NCBI GenBank assembly: GCA_963942565.1
Contig: OZ012698.1
Location: 32,275,201-32,339,200 of the forward strand
Length of the DNA: 64,000 bases
Reading direction: 5' to 3'
Source: Maea johnstoni
Taxonomy: Eukaryota > Annelida > Polychaeta > Spionida > Magelonidae
In this document: positions 21,760 through 33,650 of the stretch, in pieces
How positions within the stretch are numbered: the stretch's first letter is position 1
How the letters are laid out: every line of letters begins with the position of its first letter
Made by a program: the position numbers and the translations under genes
The notes under the pieces: generated by a model
What the model was told of the DNA's origin: nothing
Database searches by the model: none
What the model saw: the letters and a program-made list of their open reading frames with translations, nothing else

Positions 21760-22369
21760 TCTGAAAGAAGAAGTATTTACATATACAAAGACACAATCAT
21801 GGCAATTCTGAGAAAAGGCATATTCTACAATCCTGCAAAATTGGGTGACACTAAACAATACTGATAGTTAGTAGTAGATAGTTACAAAAAAAAAATCTGA
21901 ATATATGTTATACAGTATATGTGCTTTTTAAGCGATATTCTTAATCAATATTTAAGAAGCCATAATTTGGCTCAACCATTTATTTATCTAATCAATTTCC
22001 TTCAGTGGAATAGCAGTGACTTGGTGGTTTTCGTTGGGTGCTTTGATTTCCTCCACCAGTTACAACTGCCTAGCCATAAATAAGCCTAAATATGGCAGAA
22101 AATGTGACAATAAACAAATTTAAGTGGAAGATGGTAGCAACTAAAATCTTGATGCGAGGGTCCATAAAGGTGGCTACTAAGTACCATTGAAATTTGTAAA
22201 TGTTTTTTTACTTTAAGTATTATTTGTGGGCACTTTAGTATTGATTTGGCCTACCCAATGACTCAAATGGTTATAATCAAATCTGAATTTCTGTATAAAT
22301 CAGGTACCTATCAAAAGATGTTTGGCAGAAGCTTAAATTGGTCTTAGAAGATTAAAATAATGGACATGT

Positions 22370-22575
22370 AGCGAGAGACCAATTGCTATACGTGCGATAG
22401 TGAAGACATGGCTACCCTAGGGGTCACGAATCTGGCCTCAGTGTGACATCACACGGAGACAAAGACCAATGAGATCCCGCGATCATTTACATTACAGAGA
22501 AAGCTGCGCATGTTGTGCGCAGAACCTAACTTTTGGGCTATTCACCGCAGCCTGGTTGTTTAGGTTGACCGGCTT
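22370..22575 (-). repeat. Dispersed repeat, copy 2
   Basis: The inverted relative of 5,470-5,705, with edges CGAGAGACCAATTGCTATA and AGGTTGACCGGCTTG. The two copies have diverged in the middle. Confidence 0.7.
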
Positions 22576-23194
22576 GTTTAATATCCACTTGTTTTTATTC
22601 ATCTAAGAATTGGTATGCTATCACCAATATACTGTGATGGAAACAAGAAAATCCTGGGATGGTCATAACTTTTCAGGCATACTTGACATGCCAGGCCAGT
22701 TAATTGAATTTTCAGTTTCAACTTGCCCTTTCCTGAGAGCAGTAGACAGGGAGTGGGCACTGGGCTTGCATCATCAAATTTGTCGCTGCCTCCCACTACT
22801 ATGAGTCATAGATAACCTGTGTACCCCAGCCAGCCAGTCGGTCAGCCAGTCTCTCTGCTGCATGCTTACAAAAAAATCATGTGACCTATACTTCCCCAGG
22901 CAACACCGCGTAACCCGAGGCGCAGATGCCAGATGCTAGCTTGCAGTGCCAATGGGGTTGCGGATCAAGGGGATGTATTTCTCTGCCCTTTCCAAAAATT
23001 CAACTTCTCCAGAAAAATGTTGAAATCCTTTTAAAAGTCTCAAAATAAGTAGTAAACTAAGGCCCAACCTACATTCGTATGGTCAAATATTGCCGCCGTG
23101 AAATGCCATTGAAGATGTTTTTATTATCTAATTTCAGCAGACCCATATCCCTGAGTGATGGCTGATACTGAAAGCGAAACTCTGAAACTGTGCA

Positions 23195-23645
23195 AGCACT
23201 CACTTGCCATGCACATGCAATGCAAGGCAATTCAACCGAGATGTCTACATACTATACAGTTACTTTACCTGGTTGGAAAGCGGATAGACATATCTGTCAA
23301 TTGCTCAGATGTGAATAATGTATCAGTCTGAAGCTATCTTACAAGGCTATCAAAGTGAAATCATGTTGAATGTTGAGCGATAATTGGGCGAGATTTAAAA
23401 AATCTAATACTTTCGCTTTCACGCGGGAGCAAATCGCTCCAAAATAACCACGCATCGGAGGAAGTTCTTGCTTGTGAAGATCAGTGATTCTGTATCGTAT
23501 AAACGATACTCGTTATCCGAATATCGCTGGTAATCACCGAAATAGAGCGACTTAGATGGTGCGTGGTTCTTCCTCAAGGTACTGTTTACATCTGGTGCTG
23601 CCACCTGTTGACCGCCAGTGGATTTAACCAGGGTGTTTTACACGC
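23195..23645 (-). promoter_or_regulatory. Candidate mTERF promoter / 5' UTR exon
   Basis: This unique, CpG-containing stretch is where the expected upstream exon of the mTERF gene could lie. On the minus strand a donor-like CCAG|GTAAAGTA ends near 23,268 and another GGCAA|GTGAGTG near 23,206. An inverted pair (GGTGCTGCCACCT near 23,594 and AGGTGGCAGCAC near 23,651) may form a hairpin. A minus frame 23,604-23,419 is open but has no ATG start. Confidence 0.35.
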
Positions 23646-24489
23646 TCAATAGGTGGCAGCACAATTCAGATAATTCTACAATGATTCTTCATAATCAAAC
23701 CAAGGGCCTCTGTGACGATTTATGCATTACCAAGGTCCTATGTCCCTGCCATAACTTCGATAAATTATCACATGATAATTGATTTAAAAGCATATGCATT
23801 GATAAATAAGTGAATCACCACATTTTGGCCGAGTTTTTTTTCTTTGGATGAGTTCTAAGAGATGAAAAAGATCACCCTTGGCATATATATTTACATGTAT
23901 ATATTTTTTGACATTTTTCTTCAAAATTTCATCGGCCAATGCCCAAGCTAAGACCTTGTTACTTCTTACATTGATGCCGAGAGGAAGTTCTTCTAAGGGT
24001 GTTCAAGTTTTTGATCACAGGCAATGGTCTTAAAGCATCGCAATTTTTTGTGGGAGCTTTGCGAAAAATCAAATTGGATATTGTCTACCATATCAGCTTG
24101 GTAAAAATAATGAACACCTATATCAATCAATAGGTGGTATAAATAAACGGAGTTTACACATTTTTAAGGTACAATCTGTATTTGATAAAACAGGCAAGTG
24201 AAGCATTGAACTAGTCTCTGACAATGCGCCCATGGCCACAACTATGCAACGCCGCAGTTGCGTGCTCCAATGCTTCAAAACGCACGACAGGATTAATGCC
24301 TTACTACTCATGCATCTGCCCTAGTGACGTGGGACAGTTGGACACAACAGTTTTTTTTAGAAAAATGATATATCAGTAGAGCCTTTCATATGTTTCTTTA
24401 AAAAAATATGTTATATAGATTCCATAAAACGGGCGTACTCCATACGCATGTATGCGTATTGTCACGTCATTTTCGTGTTAAGGTTTTCG

Positions 24490-24752
24490 GTATTTTTAAA
24501 GAAAAATGATTTTTCTTTAAAGAAAATGATTTTTCTTTAATGAAAAATGGTGCTTATTTTTCTTTAAAGAAAAACGATTTTTCTTTGAAGGAAAATTATT
24601 TCTCTTTAAAGAAAAATCGTCTATTTTTCTTTAAAGAAAACTGATTTCTCTTTAAAGAAAACTGATTTTTCTTTAAAGAAAAATCGATCTATTTTTCTTT
24701 AAAGAAAAATGATTTCTCTTTAAAGAAAAATCAGTTTTCTTTAATGAGAAAT
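24490..24752. repeat. Array of TTTCTTTAAAGAAA palindromes
   Basis: About 260 bases in which the palindrome TTTCTTTAAAGAAA recurs about ten times, often extended to TTTTTCTTTAAAGAAAAA, with 4-10-base spacers such as TGAT, TCGATCTA and ACTGA. Either strand could fold into many alternative hairpins. Confidence 0.93.
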
Positions 24753-25191
24753 AGTGAATAAATGCATTTATGGCATTTATGGCATTCCATAGGAATGGCT
24801 ATGAAGGTTGTTAAAATAGTACCACCTGGATCCATTTTGAAACGACCACTAAAAACTTGCTCTGAAGTGATTGTCAGTACGGCAGTATATACGTTGGCAC
24901 CCATGTGCATATCTGTATCTGATTAATGTAAATGCCGGCTTAACTAAACGTGAACTCCGTCAAATGCTTTTTGATTCACTTAAGTCTGCACTATTGGTCG
25001 GAGCGTGCCACTAGTTAAAATGCCACTTAGGAGACATTATGACGTTTCCGTTTGTGTTCCCCCGTTGCACGAATTGGAAGTAGAACATTTTGAGGCGTAT
25101 TCCAAATATTTAGTTTGTGAAATAGAGAGAAAAGTACAAGAAATATAATGTATTTAATAAATTGAAAGTCTTCGAGTCTTTCTTTTCTCCG

Positions 25192-26585
25192 GTACCCTTC
25201 TTTTCCAAATCGCGGACATGCGGAGGTCTTAAAAATGCCTAGCCTTCTCATGGAATATGAGATCTGTGAAGTGGTCAGCTTGTTGCTTTTTAACAGAAAA
25301 ATTAACTTTAGTGATAAAATTGAGAATTTCTTAGAGCTGCACTCACGGAGGGAGACCAACTCATGAGCTAACCACCATTTTGACTCATGGGCTCATGGAC
25401 GCGCAGTTTTTAAAATAAATATTCATTATTCAGTCCACCAGTTAAGAAAGGAATGCTTACTGATAGAGAGTTGCTAAGATTTACATGGCAATTTCATTTT
25501 GAAATGTGCTTGTATAGAAGAATACATATCTATATTTACGTAATGCTTTCTATTTTGCGGTGCAAAGGTCAGTATGATAGTCAACACTGCCAGTATACAT
25601 TGATGATTGTACAAAAGACATCACAGAGATAAGCAGTGATAAGAAAGTGTGTGTTAGGTGTCCTGTGTTAGGTCATGTTCCCAACATAGACGAGTTTGTG
25701 AGTTGACGACCTTAGCTCGAGCTCGGCTCGCCTGCCCCAGTGCTCGAGCCACTCGAGTTCGTGAGTGGTGAGTGCAGCTTGAGAATTTCTTTAAGAAAAT
25801 ATATAGTTAAATGGGTGTAATTATTAATTTTTATATGTTAATGAAGGAAATGTTCCCTTAAGTTTCCTATGATCTTGGTATTGTCACTTGCATGCACACT
25901 TGCTGCACATGACTATTACGTAATGCAATGCCTTTTCACACGTCCCCACTTGTTGATCAGTGCCCTATTCATGCACCTTTCACCTGTTCTATGGGCTTGG
26001 ATCCGTGCGCCCGCCACTCACTTTTTGGGCGCACGGATTCTTACTAAACTGACATTTTCTACTCATCCTGCGGCCTTAACCGCCCTGCCGCAACACTTGC
26101 CTTCCCCTAGTTCAGACATAAACCGTCTACCTATTTTCCCATTTCTGATATCTTTATGGACGGTGGTGTTTAGTCCAATCTCTCAAAAACTAGTTTAGCA
26201 GTCTTCCGCCGAGATTTTGAGCGGAAGCATTTTGCTGTCATCTGGGCACATACAGGCAGCTGTGAAACCTATTTGTCCTCTTTTCAATCACCGACGGCTA
26301 GTTCTGTGTAATGCCGTCACAGATAAAGGTCAGCGCCGTTTAATTGGACTATATCAGACTCTTTTCTGCTCCAGTCGGCAATCGAGCTGGACAAGCTGTA
26401 AATGTCCGCCGTATTGGTGTAGTAAAAGCCCGAATCATTTACAGAACGGATTCAATTTAAAATTTGGATTAGCGCAAATGCAACAAGTATATAACAGCGG
26501 CGGCCGCACCCGCGTTACGTATTTCGCGGAAGAAGGGGTCTTTTTTCAGACCTCCGCATGTCCGCGATTTGGAAAAGGAGGGTAC
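25192..26585. mobile_element. Candidate DNA element bounded by 39-bp inverted repeats
   Basis: The left end, GTACCCTTCTTTTCCAAATC then GCGGACATGCGGAGGTCT (25,192-25,229), returns inverted at 26,547-26,585 with about one mismatch. Between them lie a MITE (25,335-25,779) and a body that recurs at 27,445-27,850. No transposase is recognised; the small open frames inside have no known domains. It is a non-autonomous element or the remains of one. Confidence 0.65.
25335..25779 (+). mobile_element. MITE, terminal repeat AGCTGCACTCAC, copy 1
   Basis: About 445 bp with ends AGCTGCACTCAC / GTGAGTGCAGCT. It is flanked by a shared TTGAGAATTTCTT on both sides. The related locus at 27,445-27,640 has the flanks joined (GTTTAGAATTTCTTCAAG) with no insert, i.e. 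an empty site. A second copy lies inverted at 40,611-41,019. The interior is rich in CTCGAG and GAGCTC-type motifs. It has no coding capacity. Confidence 0.85.
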
Positions 26586-26587
26586 TT

Positions 26588-26715
26588 TGAGTGAAAATAA
26601 ATTTAGATTTATTTTCTCTCCCCAATAAGCGTGCGTGAAGATAAATTCAAATTTATTTTCACTCCCCAATATACGGGGGTGAAAATAAACTTAAATTTAT
26701 TATCTCTTTCACACT
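26588..26715. repeat. Tandem palindromic repeat, about 3 units
   Basis: TGAAAATAAATTTAGATTTA and its near relatives recur three times at about 50-bp spacing, each a near-palindrome (AAATAAA..TTTATTT) separated by CTCCCCAATA. It follows directly on the right inverted repeat of the preceding element. Confidence 0.75.
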
Positions 26716-27106
26716 TGACGCTATGTTCAACCGTAGGCGCGTAAGCGGCTGGAAAAGTGAAACGTTTGCAAATGTTACAATCTGAACACACCCAGAGATG
26801 TTTTTACTAGAAGGGAAAATTTGCCGGGGAAATCGGAGATGCCGTAGATTTAACGACTTAAAAACGCATATAGATATATTCATTATTGTGTTTTCATCGG
26901 CAACGGGATAAAGTCGGTATATCGCCAAATTCTTTTCAGTTGTTTTGGCGCTCGTAATCTCTTTATTGGTTTTTAACGACATTCGAGTGGTCTGTATACC
27001 GTAAGTGTGGGGCCATCTTAGTTAGCATATACTGGACGATTATGGATCCACATGTTGACACGGTAAGGTAGGAGGGTCGAATTCATTTTGGGGACGTATC
27101 TAAATT

Positions 27107-27126
27107 TGGGGGGGGGGGGGGGGGGT
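27107..27126. repeat. Poly-G tract
   Basis: A run of about 18 G residues. Confidence 0.95.
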
Positions 27127-27239
27127 TATTAATAAAAATGGCCAAAAAGTAAATAACAAGATATTTTTCGGTATGTTTGGCACGATCCCAAATTATGAAT
27201 ATGAATATTAATTTGTTTTTATCCACGTTTGAGTAACAT

Positions 27240-27303
27240 GACTCGATGGATTCATCGATAGCGTACCGGCTTGAAATGTCAGAGGTCGTTGGATCGAATC
27301 CCA
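27240..27303 (+). mobile_element. tRNA-like SINE head
   Basis: A 64-base stretch with tRNA-like order: GATGGATTCATCGATAGCG (D-arm-like, A box), CTTGAAA near the anticodon position, GAGGTC, then a B box GGATCGAATCC. The stems pair poorly and A/T-rich sequence follows, so a SINE remnant is likelier than a working tRNA gene. Confidence 0.5.
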
Positions 27304-27393
27304 TACAATTATATTTTTATTTTTGTTTTTGCAAGAGTTTATTTCTAGCTTCCAAATGCTTCGGATGGCACTTTAATCCGTAGGTGCAGTCGG

Positions 27394-27960
27394 CAATTTG
27401 AGAAATTCTTCAAAAAAGAAATAGTTTAATGGGTGTAGTAATGCCTAGCCTTCACATAGAATATGAGATATGTTAAGTGGTCAGCTTGGTGCTTTCAACA
27501 GAAAAAATATGTGATGAAGTTTAGAATTTCTTCAAGAAAAATACATAGTTTAATGGATGTAAATATTAATTTCAATATGTAAATAAAGGATATGTTCCCG
27601 ATGATGTTGGTATTGTCACGTGCATGCACACTTGCTGCACATGCTTATTACTCAATGCAATTCCCACCCATTCACCTTCTATTTGCCCTTCCATACGTCG
27701 TCACCTGTTGATCAGTGCCCTATTTATGCACCTTCCATCTGTACTATGGGCTTGGATACGTGCGCCCGCCACTCACTTTTTGGGCGCACGGATCCTTATT
27801 ACACTGTCATTTTGTACTCATCCTGCGGCCTTAATAAAGTGCCTTGCCTTTCCCCCTCTCTGTATGTGTACTCTCCTCCCAATACCTCTTTCAACGGGGC
27901 CCTATCTGGGTCATCGTATTCCGATAAGCCTTGACAAGCGAAAAATCCGCTTTGGTGAAT
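27394..27960 (+). repeat. Second copy of the 25.2-26.1 kb element body (empty MITE site)
   Basis: Shares with 25,230-26,130 the order AATGCCTAGCC, GTGGTCAGCTTG, ATAGTTTAATGG, TTGATCAGTGCCCTATT and a hairpin GTGCGCCC...GGGCGCAC. It lacks the MITE present in the other copy. A short piece at 27,394-27,440 duplicates its own interior. Confidence 0.8.
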
Positions 27961-28189
27961 ACACCACAGGCGGAGGCAGAGCGCTGGCAGCTTTTCGTCA
28001 TAGCTAAGCTAAAGCTTGGATCAGTATCAGTATCTCTTCAGAGGCTAAAATAAAGTTGGCCTGGATAGTGGATAGACGACAGAAACCAAAATTATGTGAC
28101 AACCAAATAAATATACTTGTCTGCATTGCAACACTTGTCCATTTTTGATTTTAGAGCAAAAGCTGTAGGGGGCACTTAAAGACAAAGCC

Positions 28190-28795
28190 CATTAGCACGG
28201 CAAGCAGAGCTAATGGACTGAAGGGGCATGACCAGATGACCGGCGTACGGCACGTCCGTTCGGCCATGTGGTTGTTGTGAAGGCGTCGAACTAGGTCACG
28301 CGGTTACGTCATTAATAGTCAAAACGAGGCCAGCGTGACACAAATAGTCCGGCACGACAGTGCGTATATCACTGCGCACGCGGGCACGGTCATGAAATGG
28401 TCAATATAATGTCTGGCATTAATGTAAAGGATGTTCCAACAATCAGGGTCAAAACTACCAACTTTGTCGTTTGGATCTATTATGCACTTTACGAGGCCTG
28501 TATATAATTATTCCTGATCCGATACGCACATAATAGTTCCTGCGTACCAACATTTGTAGCACAGCCTAATTGCCGCCATTATGTTCTTGCTATTTCGCTT
28601 GAAATAGCATCGTCTTGAAAAAATATTAAGGATATTATCGAACTAAACGTGCATTTTTGCCGTGGTTACATCCGCAATCGGAAACGAGCATAACTGAGAA
28701 TTCGTTCGACGTCGAATAAGAATTCGTTACGTGGAGTGTGTTGGAGTACAAGTGATTATAATCGCCGCTGTCGAAGTCTTTCGCCGCTGAATATC
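28190..28795 (+). promoter_or_regulatory. CpG-containing unique region; candidate first exon and promoter
   Basis: Unique sequence richer in CpG than its surroundings, with TTACGTCATT (CRE-like, near 28,304). It ends in CGCTGAATATC|GTGAGTACT (donor at 28,796). It could be the first, non-coding exon of the plus-strand TBL1XR1 gene that starts coding at 58,630. That link rests only on orientation and the donor. Confidence 0.3.
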
Positions 28796-28800
28796 GTGAG

Positions 28801-31800
28801 TACTCGTCTGCTGATACTCTATTTGCAGTTGTAGAGCTAACAGTGTGAGATATGTCGCATTCAAGCCGTGGTTACCATGTAAATAACCATTCCTGATCGT
28901 TTAAGAAGTAGTTTTCGAATCTCCTTAAACTCACGCACAGGAACTATCTTGATTTAGACCCGCAAGCATGATATCTTGAGTTCATGCATCGACCTGTCAT
29001 AGTCGACTGCTTCAGTCTAACATGCCATGGGATGTGAAGCTTGCCTGTCTTTGTTTGCGGCTATCGTCTGCAAACAGTCGTTAGTGGATTTTGTTTTGAA
29101 ATGTATCTTCAGAAAATTATGCAGAGGTGTAGAAGAACTAATAGTGGTAGCAGCAGTAGGTGGAAACCGCAAAGATATTGTGTTGTATTTAGTGTGTAAA
29201 GATTTCAGTTCAGTGTGGGTAGACAACTGAGTTGAACTGACATTTGACACCTGTCAAAATATGTGGAGACAAATAATATTCTTATTTCTATAGCATCCTT
29301 CCTGGAAGTAGGTTTCTCCATATATTTACATTACAAACGCATACATACATCCTCGTATATTTATAGGAAACAAGCTCACGTTTTAGTCTCACCAATACAG
29401 TTACTACTCGAAGCAAATGTATCAAGCTTTCATGGTGATGCTTGCCATCATTGCCATTCTCATTTTGTCCTTCATTCCTAAGATTCTGATACAAATTGTA
29501 CTTTTAATTCTGCTATGCGTGAATTGTATGCACATTTTGAATTATATTAAGTTATGATGCATATTTTAAGTTTGAAACGGCGAAAGATGCTGAGCTTGAA
29601 GTGGAGCTGCTAAGGCACCTATTGTTTGCACAGGAAAGTGTTAACATGCTGCCATTATTAGACTCGACTGAGAGCTTCTCAGCTTGGCTTAGAAGACGGA
29701 CGTGACTCATATGCTACTACTCAGCTCTCTGGATGCATTAATTAATACCTGCCAACATAGTATGAAATTGATCACTCATCAAAAAGCGATGAATATTTTT
29801 GATAATCCTACTTAGATTTTATGACAGAATGAGAATGAACTATTGGACTTGCGCCTGCTCCTATATACATTCATGTACAGATACACTGTGATTTGTGGAT
29901 TTACTTTGCAAGGGCACAAAGAAATGAATTTTCTATTTGGATAGCAGTAATTTAAGCTAAATGTTGATGTTCTTTTTCTCAAAGAAAAAGATTCCAAAGG
30001 AATTATGGCATACATATAATTTGTTTACTTCAAACAATCATGTGCTGTACAAGGCAATCCAGTTGCAATTGATACCAATCACTGGGATTACTCAATAATA
30101 CTTAATAGGCATGAGTATTGACCATACCTTTGGTTCATGCTTAGGGACTAGGGAGATTTTCAAAGGGATCCCTATTGCAGGAATCTTTATCACCAAAACA
30201 ACAGTAAATGATTTATAATTTCTATTTTCTAACCCTCCTTGGAACCATGAGCTTTGATTATAATATCCCAGAAAAAGGCAGAGACCTTCACCCTGCAGTA
30301 TTCACATGCTCAGTAATAATGTTAGGAGGATATATTGATTTTGATTTTATTTTATTCGGTCTAGTACAATGTGTATTACATAGCATTTGGCATACAAAAA
30401 AATATCATATATAAAGGTGACTAGTTGGAGTGTCATTAACTGCTATGCAATAGAAATCTAACCAGACACAGGATATATACACTAAAAGTTAGAAACTTAT
30501 TTCCATAGTGGTCCCATATTGAGCACCACACAGTGACCTTTCCCTCCCATGTAGTTCATCCATAACAAAGATTAATTGCCTAGTCTGGCGAACATGTCCT
30601 TTAGCACTCCCGGATGAGGGCCTTTATAACTCAGGCCTAGATGCAGAGAGCTGTGTACAAACTAGATCAGTTGCACTTCTTGTAAGGAACCTACATAACA
30701 TTTAAAAATGTGCTTGTCATCATGTCATGTAAGGAACCTTGACCTATAAGGTTTATATTGCACTGCATGTATAATTTTGAACTTTGATTATCTACAGCAA
30801 CTTTTGAAATATTTAATCTTTTTGTTTTTGAATTCACTTTAATGTTTTTATCACGACTTATAGTGAGTTAGATAACTTTGTGTCATGCTTATCTTTTGAA
30901 AGGAATTAACCCAGTTACCTTTCGTGACCTAATAAAGCTTGACTACTCAATACTCATATATATATGTAACATTTCTATGATAAAGACCTATTTAAGGAAA
31001 GATTTCAGGAAAATTCACTTTAACTCAACCTCCAACTCGGTGTAATAATTTTGAATAGGTTTTTATTTCTAGTAAGTTATTATGACAGGAATCACTGGTC
31101 AAAGGGACTCTGGACAAGGAAGGGTTAAACATAAGTGACTAAATCTCAGCTACTTACTCTGCAGGCCCAGATAGGAGATCCCTCTTTCTCCTTAGTTCAC
31201 AATTTTAAAGATTTTTACCTACACAGTGAAAGTTTAAAGCGGCACATTAATGAAATTCTCACTAAAGCCTCATGAGCCAGAAGCCAGCCATGTATTATTT
31301 AATCTGCTCCATATCAGCAAGCAATCCCAGTGATTAGTGTCAATTGCTACTGGATTAGCTTACACAATTATTCCGAGTAAACAAACATGCATGTCTATAT
31401 CCTAAATGATTTAGGTTGTTGAGATTTAGGAATTGGTAATGAGGGTTGGTTATGAGGGTCCCTAGTTCTATATCTATTCGGGGGGGGGGGATTGTCAACT
31501 GCGACTTATCTAGGACCTGTCCAGGCAGTGTCCTGAAAACATCCCTTTAGGACAGGCAAAAAAATTATCTCAAAAAATTTAATTATGACTCTATTGAGGT
31601 GATACTTTTGTCAATACCCTCCACATCAATGAATCAACAAATCTCCTCAAACAATGCTCCTTGCTTTTATCTCACCTTGCTTGATGATTTACTGACTTGG
31701 TACAGATAGAATTACTCTGCATACATCAGTGTGCACATCATATCAAAATCCAAAAAGGAAATGTTGATGTAAGAAAGTTGAAATTCAAGAAAGATGAGAA

Positions 31801-33645
31801 AACAGCAGATATGGTAGAGATAATGTCTTTATTAGTGTCTAGCGCAGCAGAAGGACTAGTCAGGTAAGGCTGCAATGCAGGTTTTGTGGCAATCGTGGGT
31901 AAATTTGTATTTTAGTGTAAAGGTATTCAGTTTATAGTCTTGTATCCAAAGTTAGTGATGTGGACTATTAATATTGAAAATAACCGATTTTTCCAAATGT
32001 GATTTCAGCGGCTTTGATTTCTTGCCAAACTGACTGATCAGTCAAGTTTTCAAGTATATGAATAAAAACCAGGCACCTGACCGGGTAGGTCTTGTGCTAA
32101 AATCAAGTAAAGTCACCTAGCGCTATTCATTCATAATGCATCTGTGTAGTGAACCAATGTACCCAGGAGACTGTGATGACCTAGCTTGCTAGTAGATCTT
32201 TTTGGAAGGATTCTAACATAGTTCGCTTACTGATTTTGATAGGGAACTTCATTACAGGACAACGGAGCCTGGTCAAAATTTCTCTTTAGATAGTCTCTTG
32301 GCTATCTCCGCAGCGAGTGTTTTCAGGACCTATGAGTCTATGATGCTTTTCAGAAAAACTTGGAAATCAAGTCAAAATTAGCTTTAACTATTTGAAGGAG
32401 AAATATACAAGTTCTGATTGATATTTCTCCATTGTTATTTTCCATAAAATATTCTTTGGTATGAAAGCTAACACCAAGATCTAGTCTTGTGTTTTTAGCT
32501 GCTGCATGCATTGGTGTGGGTCCACCCATTAAAGCCTACATAGCACTCTCTTTAAGTTAGAATGATAATTTAAAAAAAAAAGAAATGACGATTGAGTGTT
32601 ATAACATAAGGAAAAACTTTACTGTCGCCTTTTTTCCACCAAACCTCTTTTGACTATGATGTTTCCATATTCTGACACCAATGAGTAGTACTGTACTGAA
32701 TAGTATATTTTGTATCCTGAAGGATCAGTCAATAAAATACAATACAACAAACTAATGTAAGTGGGTTAAGATTTAAGAACCACAATCTTTGCTGAACATA
32801 GCGTCAAAAGCCAGCTGCAAGTCTTATGCCCATCGGTGCATTAACCATTCCGGCTCCAATAGTAAGGTTGGCTAACTGTTTGGTATTTGGCTACTCATTC
32901 AGAAGTGTTCTTGGCGTAAAAGCTAACCTTTTCACCCGGGCTGCTTTGACCCATTTATAGCTAACCACTATTGCTTAGAGTTACCATTAAAACGTGATAT
33001 CTGCATCTGTGGTAATTTAAAAAAAAACACACTACTGAATAAAGCCTGAATTCTCAAAATATTTGAACATGAGTTGTTGGTAATGCTCGAACTAACACTT
33101 CTCCTCCATCTAATATTTTCAAAGATATGCTTGGATAGGAGAAATATTACCCAAATATTCATTTGGGCCATTTTTGGAAGGCTACAAACGCAAATGAGAC
33201 AAGGGTTGGTTGATGAGTTCTACATATTAATACTTGAAGGGTAGTTTGAAATAAATGTGTTATAAACCTCCTTCATTGTTTTTGGGCATTTAAATGGCAT
33301 ACTGGTGTATACATGACATGTCTTTATGATGATGATACATGCACAACAGCACTGCCATACATCAGGACCTTATCAACAAAGTGCTCATGAGTATCTGTAT
33401 TCAACGTAGTTAGGTTCTAAACAACATTTATTTTAAAAATATTTTCCAAAAAATATCCCAGATACTACTTAAATTGTCATGGCATTTGTGGATGCTACGG
33501 ACATGATTGGTTTAAAGTTAGATTTTCCTCTAATTTGAAGAACATGTGATTAAACACATGACTGATGACCTGAAAATGACACCTTTCATCTTAGATGCTT
33601 TGATACAGATTTGTAAGAAACTCAGTATAAGTTGTTCTGTCTGTA
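28801..33645. other. Intronic/intergenic DNA without a recognised gene
   Basis: I see no coding region, only short frames without family features. A phrase near 31,515-31,560 (CCAGGCAGTGTCCTGAAAAC) belongs to a dispersed repeat also seen near 54,240-54,300 and 59,470-59,540. A G10 run lies near 31,480. Confidence 0.6.
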
Positions 33646-33650
33646 CAGGG

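Noticed and set aside
23419-23604. A 60-codon minus-strand frame with protein-like composition
   Set aside because: It starts with GTG, has no in-frame ATG before an upstream stop and matches no family. I kept the region only as a candidate promoter/5' UTR.
26217-26594. A 125-codon plus-strand frame
   Set aside because: It lies inside a repeat element, runs into its inverted end and shows no known domain.
27240-27303. A tRNA gene on the plus strand
   Set aside because: The stems pair poorly, so it is listed as a SINE head.
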